Part shown: in pieces, positions 8,162-17,172 of the stretch
Layout: each line of letters starts with the position of its first letter
Numbering within the stretch: the stretch's first letter is position 1
DNA from: Gynuella sp.
GTDB taxonomy: Bacteria; Pseudomonadota; Gammaproteobacteria; Pseudomonadales; Natronospirillaceae
Reading direction: 5' to 3'
Length of the DNA stretch: 45,823 nucleotides
Assembly (NCBI GenBank): GCA_028282465.1
Contig: JANQHX010000026.1
Coordinates: 1 to 45,823, forward strand
Notes under the pieces: model-generated
What the model was told of the DNA's origin: nothing
Database searches by the model: none
Seen by the model: only the letters and a program-made list of their open reading frames with translations
Position numbers and translations under genes: made by a program

Positions 8162-8587
8162 ATGTTTTCACTAATTTATTCGAGCGAAGCAATCGAGCCA
8201 TTTAATTTCAAGCGGCTGTCAGACCTTTGTAATAAATCAGCAGGTTGTAACCAACAGTTAGATATCACTGGCTACCTTTATTACAGAGATGGTAAATTCA
8301 TACAATATTTAGAAGGTGAAGAACTTAAAGTATCAGGTTTAATGAGTCGAATCTTAAAAGATTCACGACATAATGTTACCCAGGTTATTCAAGAAGAAGG
8401 CAGGACCCAGCGCAGGTTTCCAAATTGGAGTATGCATTATCTTCACAAGGGATTAGTACATTTCGAAGATGTTATCGGTTGTCATTTAGAATTATTAAAG
8501 TATTCAAAAACTAGCAGCAATACTGATCAAATCTGGAGAGTCTTAGACCGACTGGCAGAATCCCGGAATCACAATACCTTGAACTGA
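8162..8587 (+). CDS. BLUF-domain blue-light (FAD) sensor
   Basis: This 141-residue protein is almost entirely one BLUF domain. It has the flavin-switch residues Tyr6 (SLIYSS), Asn30 (CNQQLDITG), Gln48 (KFIQYLEG), and the Trp89/Met91 pair (NWSM) that governs signalling. IMotif order and spacing match AppA/PixD-type proteins. There is no second effector domain (no EAL, GGDEF or HTH), so it would act through protein contacts, like short BLUF proteins. It lies between the two arms of the cluster, convergent with the export operon. Light-dependent control of the cluster is possible, but only position suggests it. The family call is firm. Confidence 0.9.
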   Translation: MFSLIYSSEAIEPFNFKRLSDLCNKSAGCNQQLDITGYLYYRDGKFIQYLEGEELKVSGLMSRILKDSRHNVTQVIQEEGRTQRRFPNWSMHYLHKGLVHFEDVIGCHLELLKYSKTSSNTDQIWRVLDRLAESRNHNTLN

Positions 8588-8652
8588 AAAATATCCATTC
8601 AAGATATTACTACTGTATCTTATTGTCTTTATCTGAAATTGATTTTTCCCTT

Positions 8653-9879
8653 CTACCAATGATACTCAGCAGCTAAATAAATAAAATCATGATCATTTAG
8701 ACTATTAAATGAACTGTCCTTTTCGGCGTGGTAATTCAGTAATCCAGCACTGAATTGCCATCCATCTTTCCAATCGTAATCCACACCTGTATTTACTAAC
8801 AGGGCATCTGCCGAGGTTATTAGTGTAGCTTCGGATTTTAGGGTTAACGTGTCTCTAAAGGTTTGATATTGACCTCGTAGAAAAATACGCTCGTCCAAAA
8901 AATCGCTATCGTAGAGCACTTTTCGGTACGCTTCCATTTGTAATTGAACACTTTGAATGCCCGTATAGTTAATACCAAGTAGTATCGAGGTGCCATCATG
9001 TGTTTGATTTACCTGAGGCCATGTTTGATTCACGGAAAATGAGCTGGCCTCAGTAAATACTCTAACTGGTCCATTTGTGATGCCCATTAGAACACCAACC
9101 ATATCTTCAGATTGAAAATAAGGCCCAGATTGCCCAAGTTGTTGTTGTGGATTAAAAATTCTGCCTGCTAATACTTGCCAATCCAATATGCTCCCTTGGT
9201 AAGAAAGAGCATATAAACCTCTATCTAGTTCGATGTTATTAAACTCTTGATCACCACTAGGCTGTGTAAAGACACCAGATTGGTAAACCGTATCTTTGCG
9301 TTGTTCTGGAGTGAGTATTATGCGATGGGAAACCGGGTCATGATTTAAGCTAAAACTAAATGTGGTCACTGGGATCTTTAATTGCTCTAAGTTTCCATAT
9401 CCTGGTATTCGTGTATCCAATGGACTGATGGTATCCAATACCCGAACACTCTGAGCATTACCGACTCCAATTTTCTGACGTCCTGCTTTTAAAGACAGTG
9501 TGGGAGAAATTTTCCAATCGACAAAGGATTCATTTATTTCGAATGAATTGGACTGTGCTGTTTCTTGGTTAGAATTTGAAAATTCTTCGGAATCCAAAAT
9601 CAGTTCAGCATTAAACTGCCCTGTAACATCAGAATTGATTTTACCCTGCCATCCAGCCAATAAAGAGAATTGCCTTCTAGGGTTTTGAGTGCCCATAGCG
9701 TCAGCATCTTGTGCGACTAAGTTGTCTGCACTGATTGATCCATACCAAGGGGAGGGCGCATCAATATCATTGGCGTCAATGCTTTCTAAGTCAGCAAACC
9801 AATCTGGCTCATCCAAGGAACTTTGTTGGCCTTGTACTGCGAATGACACACTCAATGCCATTAATGCTTTAACAATCAT
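8653..9879 (-). CDS. Outer-membrane beta-barrel protein (porin/DUF1302-like)
   Basis: This 408-residue protein has a short signal peptide (MIVKALMALSVSFA, cleavage near residue 18-20). The mature chain alternates hydrophobic and polar residues as beta-barrels do and ends in W (LAAEYHW), near the aromatic C-terminus expected for BAM recognition. The segment around GRQKIGVGNA and TISPLDTR resembles the DUF1302/alginate-export porin group. Its ATG overlaps the stop of the LolA-like gene (ATGA). As the last gene of the long leftward operon, behind an RND pump and a periplasmic carrier, it is probably the outer-membrane part of an export or lipid-transfer route. The exact family is uncertain. Confidence 0.7.
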   Translation of the reverse strand: MIVKALMALSVSFAVQGQQSSLDEPDWFADLESIDANDIDAPSPWYGSISADNLVAQDADAMGTQNPRRQFSLLAGWQGKINSDVTGQFNAELILDSEEFSNSNQETAQSNSFEINESFVDWKISPTLSLKAGRQKIGVGNAQSVRVLDTISPLDTRIPGYGNLEQLKIPVTTFSFSLNHDPVSHRIILTPEQRKDTVYQSGVFTQPSGDQEFNNIELDRGLYALSYQGSILDWQVLAGRIFNPQQQLGQSGPYFQSEDMVGVLMGITNGPVRVFTEASSFSVNQTWPQVNQTHDGTSILLGINYTGIQSVQLQMEAYRKVLYDSDFLDERIFLRGQYQTFRDTLTLKSEATLITSADALLVNTGVDYDWKDGWQFSAGLLNYHAEKDSSFNSLNDHDFIYLAAEYHW

Positions 9880-10673
9880 AATGGGCTATGTCTTAGTTGG
9901 CTTGCAGTAAAAATGCTGTCATCAAGGTTTTCGTTGTACATTACCTCGTTAATGAGCAGCAGTGACGCATGCTCGAGGCGTTCACCCTTATAGGTTCGCA
10001 TGGACATTTTAAATGGCGTTAGTATTCCATCAACGTCTTTAATATCTTGTATGGAGAGCAGTTTATTTTTACTCGAATTCAAGAAATACATTCGACTTTG
10101 TAAAGTAAAATAAAGTTCTTTGCTGATCCAATGCTCAACTTTGTCATATCCTGTCTCTTCGAGTATCTGGTTTCTAAATTCCTTCTTAGGCGTTGCCTCA
10201 ATAAGGTAACAGGCCTTACCATCAATCTCTTCATCTTCAGAGATAAGTGTGTATTCCCATTCATCCAGCTCAAAGCCATCCATATCTGAAAAGCTGAAAT
10301 CAGAGCCCATGAATGCATTTTTTCGGTCACTAGCAGGTAATCGATCGACTCGATCTAGTGCCGGCATGTACATCCAACTTTCATCTTCTTTATTGGACTC
10401 GCTCCAATTATGGGATAGAAAAGCCATGTTCCTAACTTCAGCTGGTTTAAGCAAAAACACAACTGACTTTGTATCCTCCCCGTATTCTTTAGAAAAGCTC
10501 TTCAATTGGCGAGTTTTCTTTTGATTTTTCGAATTTGCTAACAACAGCGTTTGAATACTGGTAGTGGACTCGCCATCGTAACGGTCATCTACTCTTTTCA
10601 TGATGTCATAGGCGTCAGGTGCTGCTAGCGCCGATGTTGTTGTAAAAATTAATAGTAATTTTAAAAATCTCAT
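9876..10673 (-). CDS. Periplasmic LolA-like outer-membrane lipoprotein-sorting domain protein
   Basis: This 265-residue protein has a clear signal peptide (MRFLKLLLIFTTTSALA, cleavage after residue 17) and the features of the LolA-like proteins found next to RND/MMPL genes: DAYDIMKRVDDRYDG near the mature N-terminus, VVFLLKPAEVRNMAFL, ESWMYMPALDRVDRL, and a KVEHWISKELY strand. Such proteins have an open beta-barrel half that can hold a lipid. It starts 1 base after the pump stop and overlaps the barrel gene, so the three are translated together. It probably carries a lipidic substrate across the periplasm. Whether that substrate is the cluster product is inference. Confidence 0.8.
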   Translation of the reverse strand: MRFLKLLLIFTTTSALAAPDAYDIMKRVDDRYDGESTTSIQTLLLANSKNQKKTRQLKSFSKEYGEDTKSVVFLLKPAEVRNMAFLSHNWSESNKEDESWMYMPALDRVDRLPASDRKNAFMGSDFSFSDMDGFELDEWEYTLISEDEEIDGKACYLIEATPKKEFRNQILEETGYDKVEHWISKELYFTLQSRMYFLNSSKNKLLSIQDIKDVDGILTPFKMSMRTYKGERLEHASLLLINEVMYNENLDDSIFTASQLRHSPL

Positions 10674-10674
10674 A

Positions 10675-12999
10675 TTAGTTACCTTCTACTGCTTCTACTG
10701 TTTTTAAAGACCGGGGCTTGCTTTCAAGAACTTTGATGAGTGCAGGTAAACATATAATATTGGCGACTAGTGCACCTAGGATGATAACTGCCGAGAATAT
10801 TCCAAAGTAGACGTTAGGCATGAAAGAAGAAAAACTCATTACTACAAAAGCGATCATTAGAATGATTGACGTGGCAAACACAGCCAGGCCTGCATGATTC
10901 ATTGAAATGAACATGGCTTCTTCAGCACTCTTTCCAGCGGATTTAGCTTGTTGATAATCATTAATCACATGTATTGTGTCATCAACTGCAATTCCGATCG
11001 TGATAGAGGCTACGATCATAGTGCCAAAGTCTAAATACACTCCAAATACATACATTAATCCGGCTGCAATAATTAATGGCGTTAAAGACGGTATTAATGC
11101 CAAAACCCCAATTCGAATTGAGCGAAAGACGATTAATAGACAGATAGCAATGGCTGCCAATGCAATACTAAATGATTCGATCAGATTCGCTTGTATGTAG
11201 TATTCAGTTTGATGCTGTAAATAGAGATCGCCACTGACAGTAATGTTCAGGTCTGAAAACTCGTTTTCAATTAAGTCATCGACTTCTGACAATAGGAGTT
11301 TCATATCCGAGGCATCACGATGTTTGACTGGTAACGTCACTCTAAAGTAACGACCATCGAAACTACGCAAATCTGTTAAGTCTTCAATTGGGTTGTTTGA
11401 AGCATATAGGAATAGGTACTGAGCGGTCTGATTGGCGCTGGACGGTAAATCCATAGTGCCAACAAACACATTATTTAAGTTTTTTAAGTGTTGTAACAGT
11501 GACTGAGCTGGCCCTGCATTGCTCAAAAGATTTATTCTGTTTTGAAAAGCATCGGCACGCTTTAAAAATGACGGTTCAAAAACCCCATTCTCTGAACCGC
11601 TATCCAAACCAAATTCCAAACTATTGGCACCACCAAACTCATCATCAAAAAAGTGAATACCTGAAGCTACTGAAGAGTTTTGTTTAAAGAATCTTAAATA
11701 GTTAGCATCTGCCGTAAGGTTGCTTGCTAAACCAGCGAAAGCAAGCACTATAACAGCGGTGGAGGCCAAAACGACTCTGCTATTTTTCATCGCGAATGTC
11801 GCCCAATAGTTTATGATTCTTGGTAGCCATTCAATGCTCATTCGGTTTGATGAAGGTTTTTTAATAAAACTGAGCCAAGCAATAATGAAAGTCATGCTCA
11901 GAATATATGCGATCACAATAGAAAATGCGGCAGCATAGCCATATTCACTGACGGGTAACATCTCGCTAACACTGAGTGATATAAATCCAATTACAGTAGT
12001 CAGGGTTGTAAATAAGCAAGGCCGCCACAGGCTTTTTGCAGTTTCTAATGCAGATTGTGTTGGGTTGTTTGAATGGCTTAAGTGATGGTTAAAATGACTG
12101 ATTAAATGAACCGAATCTACCACGCTAATTGCTATGATAATTAGTGGTAACGATGCATTCACCATGGTGAGTGGAAAGCCCATGGCGCCCATAAACCCTA
12201 GGGTTATTATGGTCGTCATGGTTGCTAGTACTAACGGCATCCAGGTATATGCCCATCGTCCAAGAACAAGCCTCAACATAACTAACAATAGAATCAGAAG
12301 AGTAGGTAATAGTGTTGATTGATCCTTCATATTATTGAGAGTTGTTTTAGCAGCAATGTATGGAAAGCCGGAAAACTCGAAAATAACACCTTGTTCTTCA
12401 TAACCTTGTTCTTTGATATAGGCTTCGAGGTCCTGAACAATCTGAACATGATGTAATACGTCATCCTGACGAAAAGTAATCAATGCCGAAATTCTTGCAA
12501 AGCTTTCTGTTTCATTTAAAGCACTGGGTTTACTTAATAGCGCAGCTTGAACCTGTTCAGTCATATTTTTTATTAGCTCTGGCCCTGATGTCTGATAGTC
12601 GTCTTCAGTGACTATGTCTTTTAGCCAAAGTGTGCCAGTGCCACTGACCATATACTCATGGTTCGATAGACTCGATACTTTCACTACGAGTTCATGTCCA
12701 TCCAAGTATTCGGTTATTTCATTTACCACATTTAGAGTAACGGGGTTATAAACTGGATGAGTCTCTGAAGGTGCATTAACCCCAATAGTTAGATATTGAT
12801 TTGGACCAAACCATTCCCGAATCTTATTGAAATCACCTAGGGTTGTATCTGCATCTGGTAACCACATTTCTTGTGATTGCAACATATAAATATTTTTCAT
12901 CGGTATAATACTGATTAGAAAAATAAGTGTTGAGAGGATTAAAGTGGTTTTCCTGTAATTTACCACTGACCCAAATATTGAATTAAGTAAACCATTCAC
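10675..12999 (-). CDS. RND/MMPL-superfamily lipid exporter
   Basis: This 774-residue inner-membrane protein has two repeats, each with one N-terminal membrane helix, a large periplasmic loop and a five-helix bundle. The helix-IV signatures are ISVVDSVHL in repeat 1 and GIAVDDTIHV in repeat 2, the proton-relay region of this family. The first helix lies at residues 18-35, and the second half begins with NSRVVLAST near residue 405. Start is GTG at 12999 with GGAGAAAG six bases before it. The gap from the PPTase gene is only 52 bases, so it belongs to the same operon. MMPL/HpnN-type members export complex lipids. Here a polyene, lipopeptide or sphingoid-like product is the reasonable candidate. 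Confidence 0.87.
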   Translation of the reverse strand: MNGLLNSIFGSVVNYRKTTLILSTLIFLISIIPMKNIYMLQSQEMWLPDADTTLGDFNKIREWFGPNQYLTIGVNAPSETHPVYNPVTLNVVNEITEYLDGHELVVKVSSLSNHEYMVSGTGTLWLKDIVTEDDYQTSGPELIKNMTEQVQAALLSKPSALNETESFARISALITFRQDDVLHHVQIVQDLEAYIKEQGYEEQGVIFEFSGFPYIAAKTTLNNMKDQSTLLPTLLILLLVMLRLVLGRWAYTWMPLVLATMTTIITLGFMGAMGFPLTMVNASLPLIIIAISVVDSVHLISHFNHHLSHSNNPTQSALETAKSLWRPCLFTTLTTVIGFISLSVSEMLPVSEYGYAAAFSIVIAYILSMTFIIAWLSFIKKPSSNRMSIEWLPRIINYWATFAMKNSRVVLASTAVIVLAFAGLASNLTADANYLRFFKQNSSVASGIHFFDDEFGGANSLEFGLDSGSENGVFEPSFLKRADAFQNRINLLSNAGPAQSLLQHLKNLNNVFVGTMDLPSSANQTAQYLFLYASNNPIEDLTDLRSFDGRYFRVTLPVKHRDASDMKLLLSEVDDLIENEFSDLNITVSGDLYLQHQTEYYIQANLIESFSIALAAIAICLLIVFRSIRIGVLALIPSLTPLIIAAGLMYVFGVYLDFGTMIVASITIGIAVDDTIHVINDYQQAKSAGKSAEEAMFISMNHAGLAVFATSIILMIAFVVMSFSSFMPNVYFGIFSAVIILGALVANIICLPALIKVLESKPRSLKTVEAVEGN

Positions 13000-13051
13000 A
13001 GTGCTTTCTCCACTATTTTATTTTCGACGATGTTCTGCCAAGTTTTAATTT

Positions 13052-13837
13052 TTAAATAATTAATTTCGTAAGGACATGTTTTTCGTTAAAGCTAAATTCG
13101 ATATCAAAATATCGTTGAGGAAATATAAAGCTGTCTTTAACTTGAAGCCTGCAAAGGCCTGAATTTAAATCCCAGTCAACGCAGTTTGCGTGGCTGAACT
13201 CCATAAATTTTTTATGAATAGGATACAGTGCTTTAAATAAGGTTTCTTTTGCTGAGAATAACAGCGTTGTCTGAAGTTCAAACCCTAGGTTTAAGTCAAA
13301 TGGTTGTTGACCTGAAAAAACAATATCTGAAATTTTTTCAGCTTGCTTAACCTTCATGATGCCTTCTATGTCAATGCCAATTGCTTTTGTATTGTTTGTA
13401 TGGCCGGTTAATGCAACTGCTAATTTACCAGTATGAGAAATACTACCTAGAGTGTTAGCTGGCCATTTAGGGCTTCTATCTTTTTCTCTTAGAACCACTA
13501 GGTTATTGATTCCACCATGCGCCATTAAACTCTTGGCTGCACAATATCTACCCGCAATAAATTCTGCCTGCCGAGAAGGCACTGCCGAAGAAATATCACA
13601 TCTGATTATCGGCGGCATCAGGGTTAAATAGTCGGCATCAATGCTGAGTTGTGAAAAGTCACCAGCGAACAAGCATGTGTTGGAGTTAGGGTTTTTGATA
13701 TCAAACAAGCTGTCACTAGACTCCTTAATATATTCCCCAGCCTTTTCTAAAAAACTGGGTAATAGATCAGGGTTGTCAGATTGATGGCTCTGCATGTTTG
13801 GAAAGGGTGAAGTAGGCTTTATGAACTGATTCATCAT
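13052..13837 (-). CDS. 4'-phosphopantetheinyl transferase, EntD/Sfp type
   Basis: This 261-residue enzyme activates carrier proteins by attaching the CoA phosphopantetheine arm. Motifs: GSISHTG (131-137), the magnesium site GIDIE with D156 and E158, and FSAKETLFKALYP with K197 and E198. These are the three signatures of EntD-like PPTases. It begins with MMNQF; either Met could be used. It is 9 bases after the upstream gene and inside the type II PKS operon, so it most likely serves the two discrete ACPs and the NRPS carrier domains of the cluster. Confidence 0.93.
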   Translation of the reverse strand: MMNQFIKPTSPFPNMQSHQSDNPDLLPSFLEKAGEYIKESSDSLFDIKNPNSNTCLFAGDFSQLSIDADYLTLMPPIIRCDISSAVPSRQAEFIAGRYCAAKSLMAHGGINNLVVLREKDRSPKWPANTLGSISHTGKLAVALTGHTNNTKAIGIDIEGIMKVKQAEKISDIVFSGQQPFDLNLGFELQTTLLFSAKETLFKALYPIHKKFMEFSHANCVDWDLNSGLCRLQVKDSFIFPQRYFDIEFSFNEKHVLTKLII

Positions 13838-13846
13838 AACATCCGA

Positions 13847-14839
13847 TTAATAAAAATATTCGAAAATATGACGATTGGCTTTCTTAAGATTTACTTTGCC
13901 TGTGGTTAAAAAGGCGAACCCCAGTTTCTTTTCAGGTACCAACCCAATATATGAAGACACCTTAGAATTGCAGTCCATCTTAAATAGTAAGCGCCTATCT
14001 TCTAACAAACCGTGTTCCCATCCCATAGCGTATTGGGAGCCATCATAAGCCCAGAGCTCGTCACGAACTTCCTGAGTTAATATTGGAGAGTGACTCATAT
14101 TAGATATGTCTAAAAAAAGCATTAATAAATTAGATAAATCTTTGACCGACCCAGTAGAGCTAAACGAATAGGCTTTGTTGCTCCTATTTGAGAAAAAATT
14201 CCAATGTGATGTTTTAGCTGTGGTTTGATCATAAGGTTTCGTAAAGTTAGTGTTGTTACTGACGCGCGTATTGATAAATGCTTCTGGAGTCATTTGGGTG
14301 ATACGCTCGAACGCAATGGATAACATAAGATAGTTAGCCTCTGAATATCGAGCCACAGTGCCGGGTTTGACATCTAAGTGCAGACTAATGGTTTCTGAGC
14401 CTTGATTGTACAAATAGAACTCACATAGATTTTTACTCTGTTGACCATACACACCTGACTTATGTCTCAGTAAATCCTCAATGGCAATCGCTGATAGAGA
14501 ATGTCCACGCTTTAGATATACCACTATTTCAGGTAAAAATTTTCTTATATCTTCTGAAAAACTAATGATGCCGTCTTGCACTAGAAGTCCATATGCAGTC
14601 GACAGAAGGGGTTCGGCTGCAGAAAATATTGGTAACTTAGTGGTTGTTGACATGGCTTTCTTATGGCTTTTAGTCTCATCGCCCAAACTGAAGCTATAAA
14701 TAGTATTAGGCTTTGATAAGATGCCAACACTGATACCCGGGAGGCCATTCCGAATATAAAAGGATTCCATGCATTGAATAAAACCTTCAGAATCATCAAT
14801 GGGTAACGACTCACAGGTTGTATTAATATATTCTGTCAT
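13847..14839 (-). CDS. Degenerate serine beta-lactamase-fold (class C/esterase-like) protein
   Basis: The start is the ATG at 14839, with an AAGGATA ribosome site; a GTG one codon earlier is less likely. The 330-residue protein has the layout of class C beta-lactamase/esterase proteins, including LLRHKSGVYG and GLLVQDGIISFSEDI. The catalytic elements are altered: the SxxK motif reads SAAE (S73, E76), YxN reads YSE (165-167), and no HxG or KTG is found before GLVPEKKLGF. There is no signal peptide, so it is cytoplasmic. A normal acylation mechanism needs the Lys, so it may be a scaffold, a pseudoenzyme or an enzyme of changed chemistry. Because it lies between the CLF-like gene and the PPTase, a role in chain handling is plausible but unproven. 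Confidence 0.8.
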   Translation of the reverse strand: MTEYINTTCESLPIDDSEGFIQCMESFYIRNGLPGISVGILSKPNTIYSFSLGDETKSHKKAMSTTTKLPIFSAAEPLLSTAYGLLVQDGIISFSEDIRKFLPEIVVYLKRGHSLSAIAIEDLLRHKSGVYGQQSKNLCEFYLYNQGSETISLHLDVKPGTVARYSEANYLMLSIAFERITQMTPEAFINTRVSNNTNFTKPYDQTTAKTSHWNFFSNRSNKAYSFSSTGSVKDLSNLLMLFLDISNMSHSPILTQEVRDELWAYDGSQYAMGWEHGLLEDRRLLFKMDCNSKVSSYIGLVPEKKLGFAFLTTGKVNLKKANRHIFEYFY

Positions 14840-14874
14840 CACGAATATCCTTTAGTATATTTCCCAAGTCTTCA

Positions 14875-15945
14875 TTAAAGATGTTTTGTTTTTCTTAGCA
14901 GAATGGCAGAACTTGCACCATTTTCATCTTGGCAAATATGCAGTACTCGTTCACCAGGGTTGACTTCATGGCTGGCCAATATGCACATTAGACTTGCTGC
15001 GCTGGTAGCGGCTGCTAAATAACCTAACTTTTTGTCAGCATTAAATGCTTTAACATCGTAACCAAGAGGCTTTATGGGTGCTGATAGGTTGCTAGAAAGC
15101 CATGTGACTTCCTTCATTTCTTCTGGGCAATCCGAAACTAGTTTTTCAATCAACTTTTTAAGGGCCAAATCTTTATCAGGGCAGAATAGAGCAGCAGTGG
15201 TTTCGATTTCAGCTAGGGTTTGATGATCGTTCTCTTGCGCTGTTTCTTTTCGGGTCATTGCAAATAGAAAGACTCCCTCGGCTAGGTCAGGAAGTACTGG
15301 TTCGTTAATAAAATTTTGCTGGGCTTTCAACATTAACACCTGAGCTGGGTTTAACGCCTCTGCACCCCCAACCCAAACCATGTCTGAACGGTTATTCGTT
15401 AACTGACCACAGGCTAGCTTTATAGCATTAGCTGAGGCCGTATCACCATCGTTTAAGGTTAAAACGCTGCCTCTAGCTTTATGTCTAATGGAGGCGTGGC
15501 AACCGGGTACATTAAACACAACATTTGGAAACAAACCGGCCGCTACATATTGAGGTTCTTTAAACGCTTCAATGTCAAAATCAATTACACTTTGTACTGG
15601 GCCAGTGGTACCCAGTACGATACTAAGCTGATCGTCTGAGACTTTTTCCTTTCTGGATTCTACATCATCGCATCCAAGATTTTTTTGAAGTTCTAATGTG
15701 GCTACAGAAACATGTTTGGTTAATTGATCCAATTGACTGACTGCACGTGTATTTAATGCTTTCTTTGCATCATAGGTGGAAATAGATGCTGAATTAACTT
15801 TAGTGTCTGTCACAAATCCTGTGAGTTCATTATGTTCTTCAAATAGATAGCCACCACCATTAATACCTTTGCAGAAATCTGAAGTGTTTAAACCAAATGG
15901 AGTAACGGCCGCACCGGCGACAATAACTAAATTATCATGCTGCAT
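14875..15945 (-). CDS. Ketosynthase-like protein lacking the nucleophile (chain-length-factor-like)
   Basis: The start is set at the ATG at 15945, not 15966, because a strong AGGAGGAG lies 7 bases before it. This overlaps the ketosynthase stop by 11 bases. The 356 residues follow the thiolase fold (LVIVAGAAVTPFG at the start, MVWVGGAEALNP in the middle, KLGYLAAATSAAS and ASSAILL at the end). The nucleophile Cys is replaced by Asp168 (TLNDGDTAS), and neither the HGTGT nor the GHT His motif is present. Such inactive partners pair with an active KS in type II systems and set chain length. The adjacent complete KS supports a KS/CLF heterodimer. An aryl-polyene-type accessory KS is the main alternative. 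Confidence 0.85.
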   Translation of the reverse strand: MQHDNLVIVAGAAVTPFGLNTSDFCKGINGGGYLFEEHNELTGFVTDTKVNSASISTYDAKKALNTRAVSQLDQLTKHVSVATLELQKNLGCDDVESRKEKVSDDQLSIVLGTTGPVQSVIDFDIEAFKEPQYVAAGLFPNVVFNVPGCHASIRHKARGSVLTLNDGDTASANAIKLACGQLTNNRSDMVWVGGAEALNPAQVLMLKAQQNFINEPVLPDLAEGVFLFAMTRKETAQENDHQTLAEIETTAALFCPDKDLALKKLIEKLVSDCPEEMKEVTWLSSNLSAPIKPLGYDVKAFNADKKLGYLAAATSAASLMCILASHEVNPGERVLHICQDENGASSAILLRKTKHL

Positions 15946-17170
15946 TGTTGTTCTCCTCCTGTTCATTCCACTTTTTGAATATCACCACTGCATTTTGGCC
16001 GCCAAATGCAGATGCTGTTTTCATTACATAATTCACCTTTGTTTTCCTTGCCTGGTTCGGTATGCAGTCTACTTGGCATTCTGGGTCATCTTCCAAGAAG
16101 CTCATGGTTGGAGGAAGTATTTGATTATTTAACGCGTAAATAGAAGCCACACATTCAATTGACGATGCGGCGCCCATTGTGTGCCCAATTAATGATTTAA
16201 TGGATGAAAGCGGTGGTTTTTTATCAGGGTAAATACTGTTCAACACGGTGGATTCTGTTTTGTCACTGGCGTTGGTTCCAGTGCCGTGAACTGAAACATA
16301 GTCAATAGCATCGGGTGATAGGTTTGCACTGTTGAGGGCCATTCGCATGGCTTGTTCAATTCCATTGGCGCTGGGTTGAGTAATATGATGTGCGTCAGCG
16401 CTCTCACCATAGCCCACGATTTCGGCATAAATTTTAGCGCCACGTTTCTGTGCTGAAGAGAGCGTTTCTAGCAGAAGCATTCCTGCACCTTCGGCAGGTA
16501 CCATGCCGGTTCTGTTTAAACTGAAAGGTCGAGGGGTATCTTCTGCAATGGCACCCAACCTGGAAAACCCTGCATAGCAATAGCGAGAAAACGCGTCTGT
16601 ACCGCCAGTTAAAACGGCATCTACTTCGCCAGAGTGTAAGGCATCCAGTGCGATACCCGCGCAAAAATTTCCTGCTGAACAAGCCTGACCAATAATGAAA
16701 TTAGGCCCATAAAGTTTGAAATGAGAGGCGAGGGATTGTGATAACAACTTAGGAGGATAATCTTTAAATGATTGTAAACCTCCTTCAAGATTACCTTCGG
16801 TGTAGGCTTCGCTAAAATCTTCCAGCGCTTTTGATTCACCTTGAGTAAAACCTAGTGCAACACCAATGCGAAATGAATCTACTTGCTCTAGTGTTTGATT
16901 GCAGTCGAGACATTCTTTAGCTGCAGTCATGGCGAACTGCTTAGCTCGACCTATTTCATGTAATTCAGGATTATCAGGGAAGTGATCAGTGATATTAAAA
17001 TCATGTATCTCTCCTCCTCGATGGTGGCGCATTTCCGAAACATCTAATGTTTGTACGTCACTAATGGATACGGTTCCATTCACGGCGTTATTAAAAAATT
17101 CTTCTGAGTTTTTACCTATGCTGGTTACTACACCAACGCCAGTAACCACGATTCGTTCATTACTGTACAT
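15935..17170 (-). CDS. Beta-ketoacyl-ACP synthase (FabF/KAS II-like), type II PKS
   Basis: This 411-residue protein has a complete active site: C164 in GQACSAGN, H295 in HGTGT, K325 and H330 in KSLIGHT, and the closing ASAFGGQNA. Length matches KAS II. It begins 2 bases after the dehydratase stop (TAACTATG) and overlaps the CLF-like gene. The set ACP-KR-DH-KS-CLF matches type II systems that make polyenes or reduced acyl chains rather than primary fatty acid synthesis, which would normally be linked to fabD, fabH or plsX. Product length cannot be read from the sequence. Confidence 0.93.
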   Translation of the reverse strand: MYSNERIVVTGVGVVTSIGKNSEEFFNNAVNGTVSISDVQTLDVSEMRHHRGGEIHDFNITDHFPDNPELHEIGRAKQFAMTAAKECLDCNQTLEQVDSFRIGVALGFTQGESKALEDFSEAYTEGNLEGGLQSFKDYPPKLLSQSLASHFKLYGPNFIIGQACSAGNFCAGIALDALHSGEVDAVLTGGTDAFSRYCYAGFSRLGAIAEDTPRPFSLNRTGMVPAEGAGMLLLETLSSAQKRGAKIYAEIVGYGESADAHHITQPSANGIEQAMRMALNSANLSPDAIDYVSVHGTGTNASDKTESTVLNSIYPDKKPPLSSIKSLIGHTMGAASSIECVASIYALNNQILPPTMSFLEDDPECQVDCIPNQARKTKVNYVMKTASAFGGQNAVVIFKKWNEQEENNNAA

Positions 17171-17172
17171 AG

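Noticed and set aside
8601-8621. AAGATA/TATCTT hairpin after the BLUF gene as a terminator
   Set aside because: Six-bp AT-only stem and no continuous T run on either strand.
9601-9630. Third copy of CTGTAACAT inside the outer-membrane barrel gene
   Set aside because: It is within coding sequence, lacks the second half-site and has no -10 at 23 bp.
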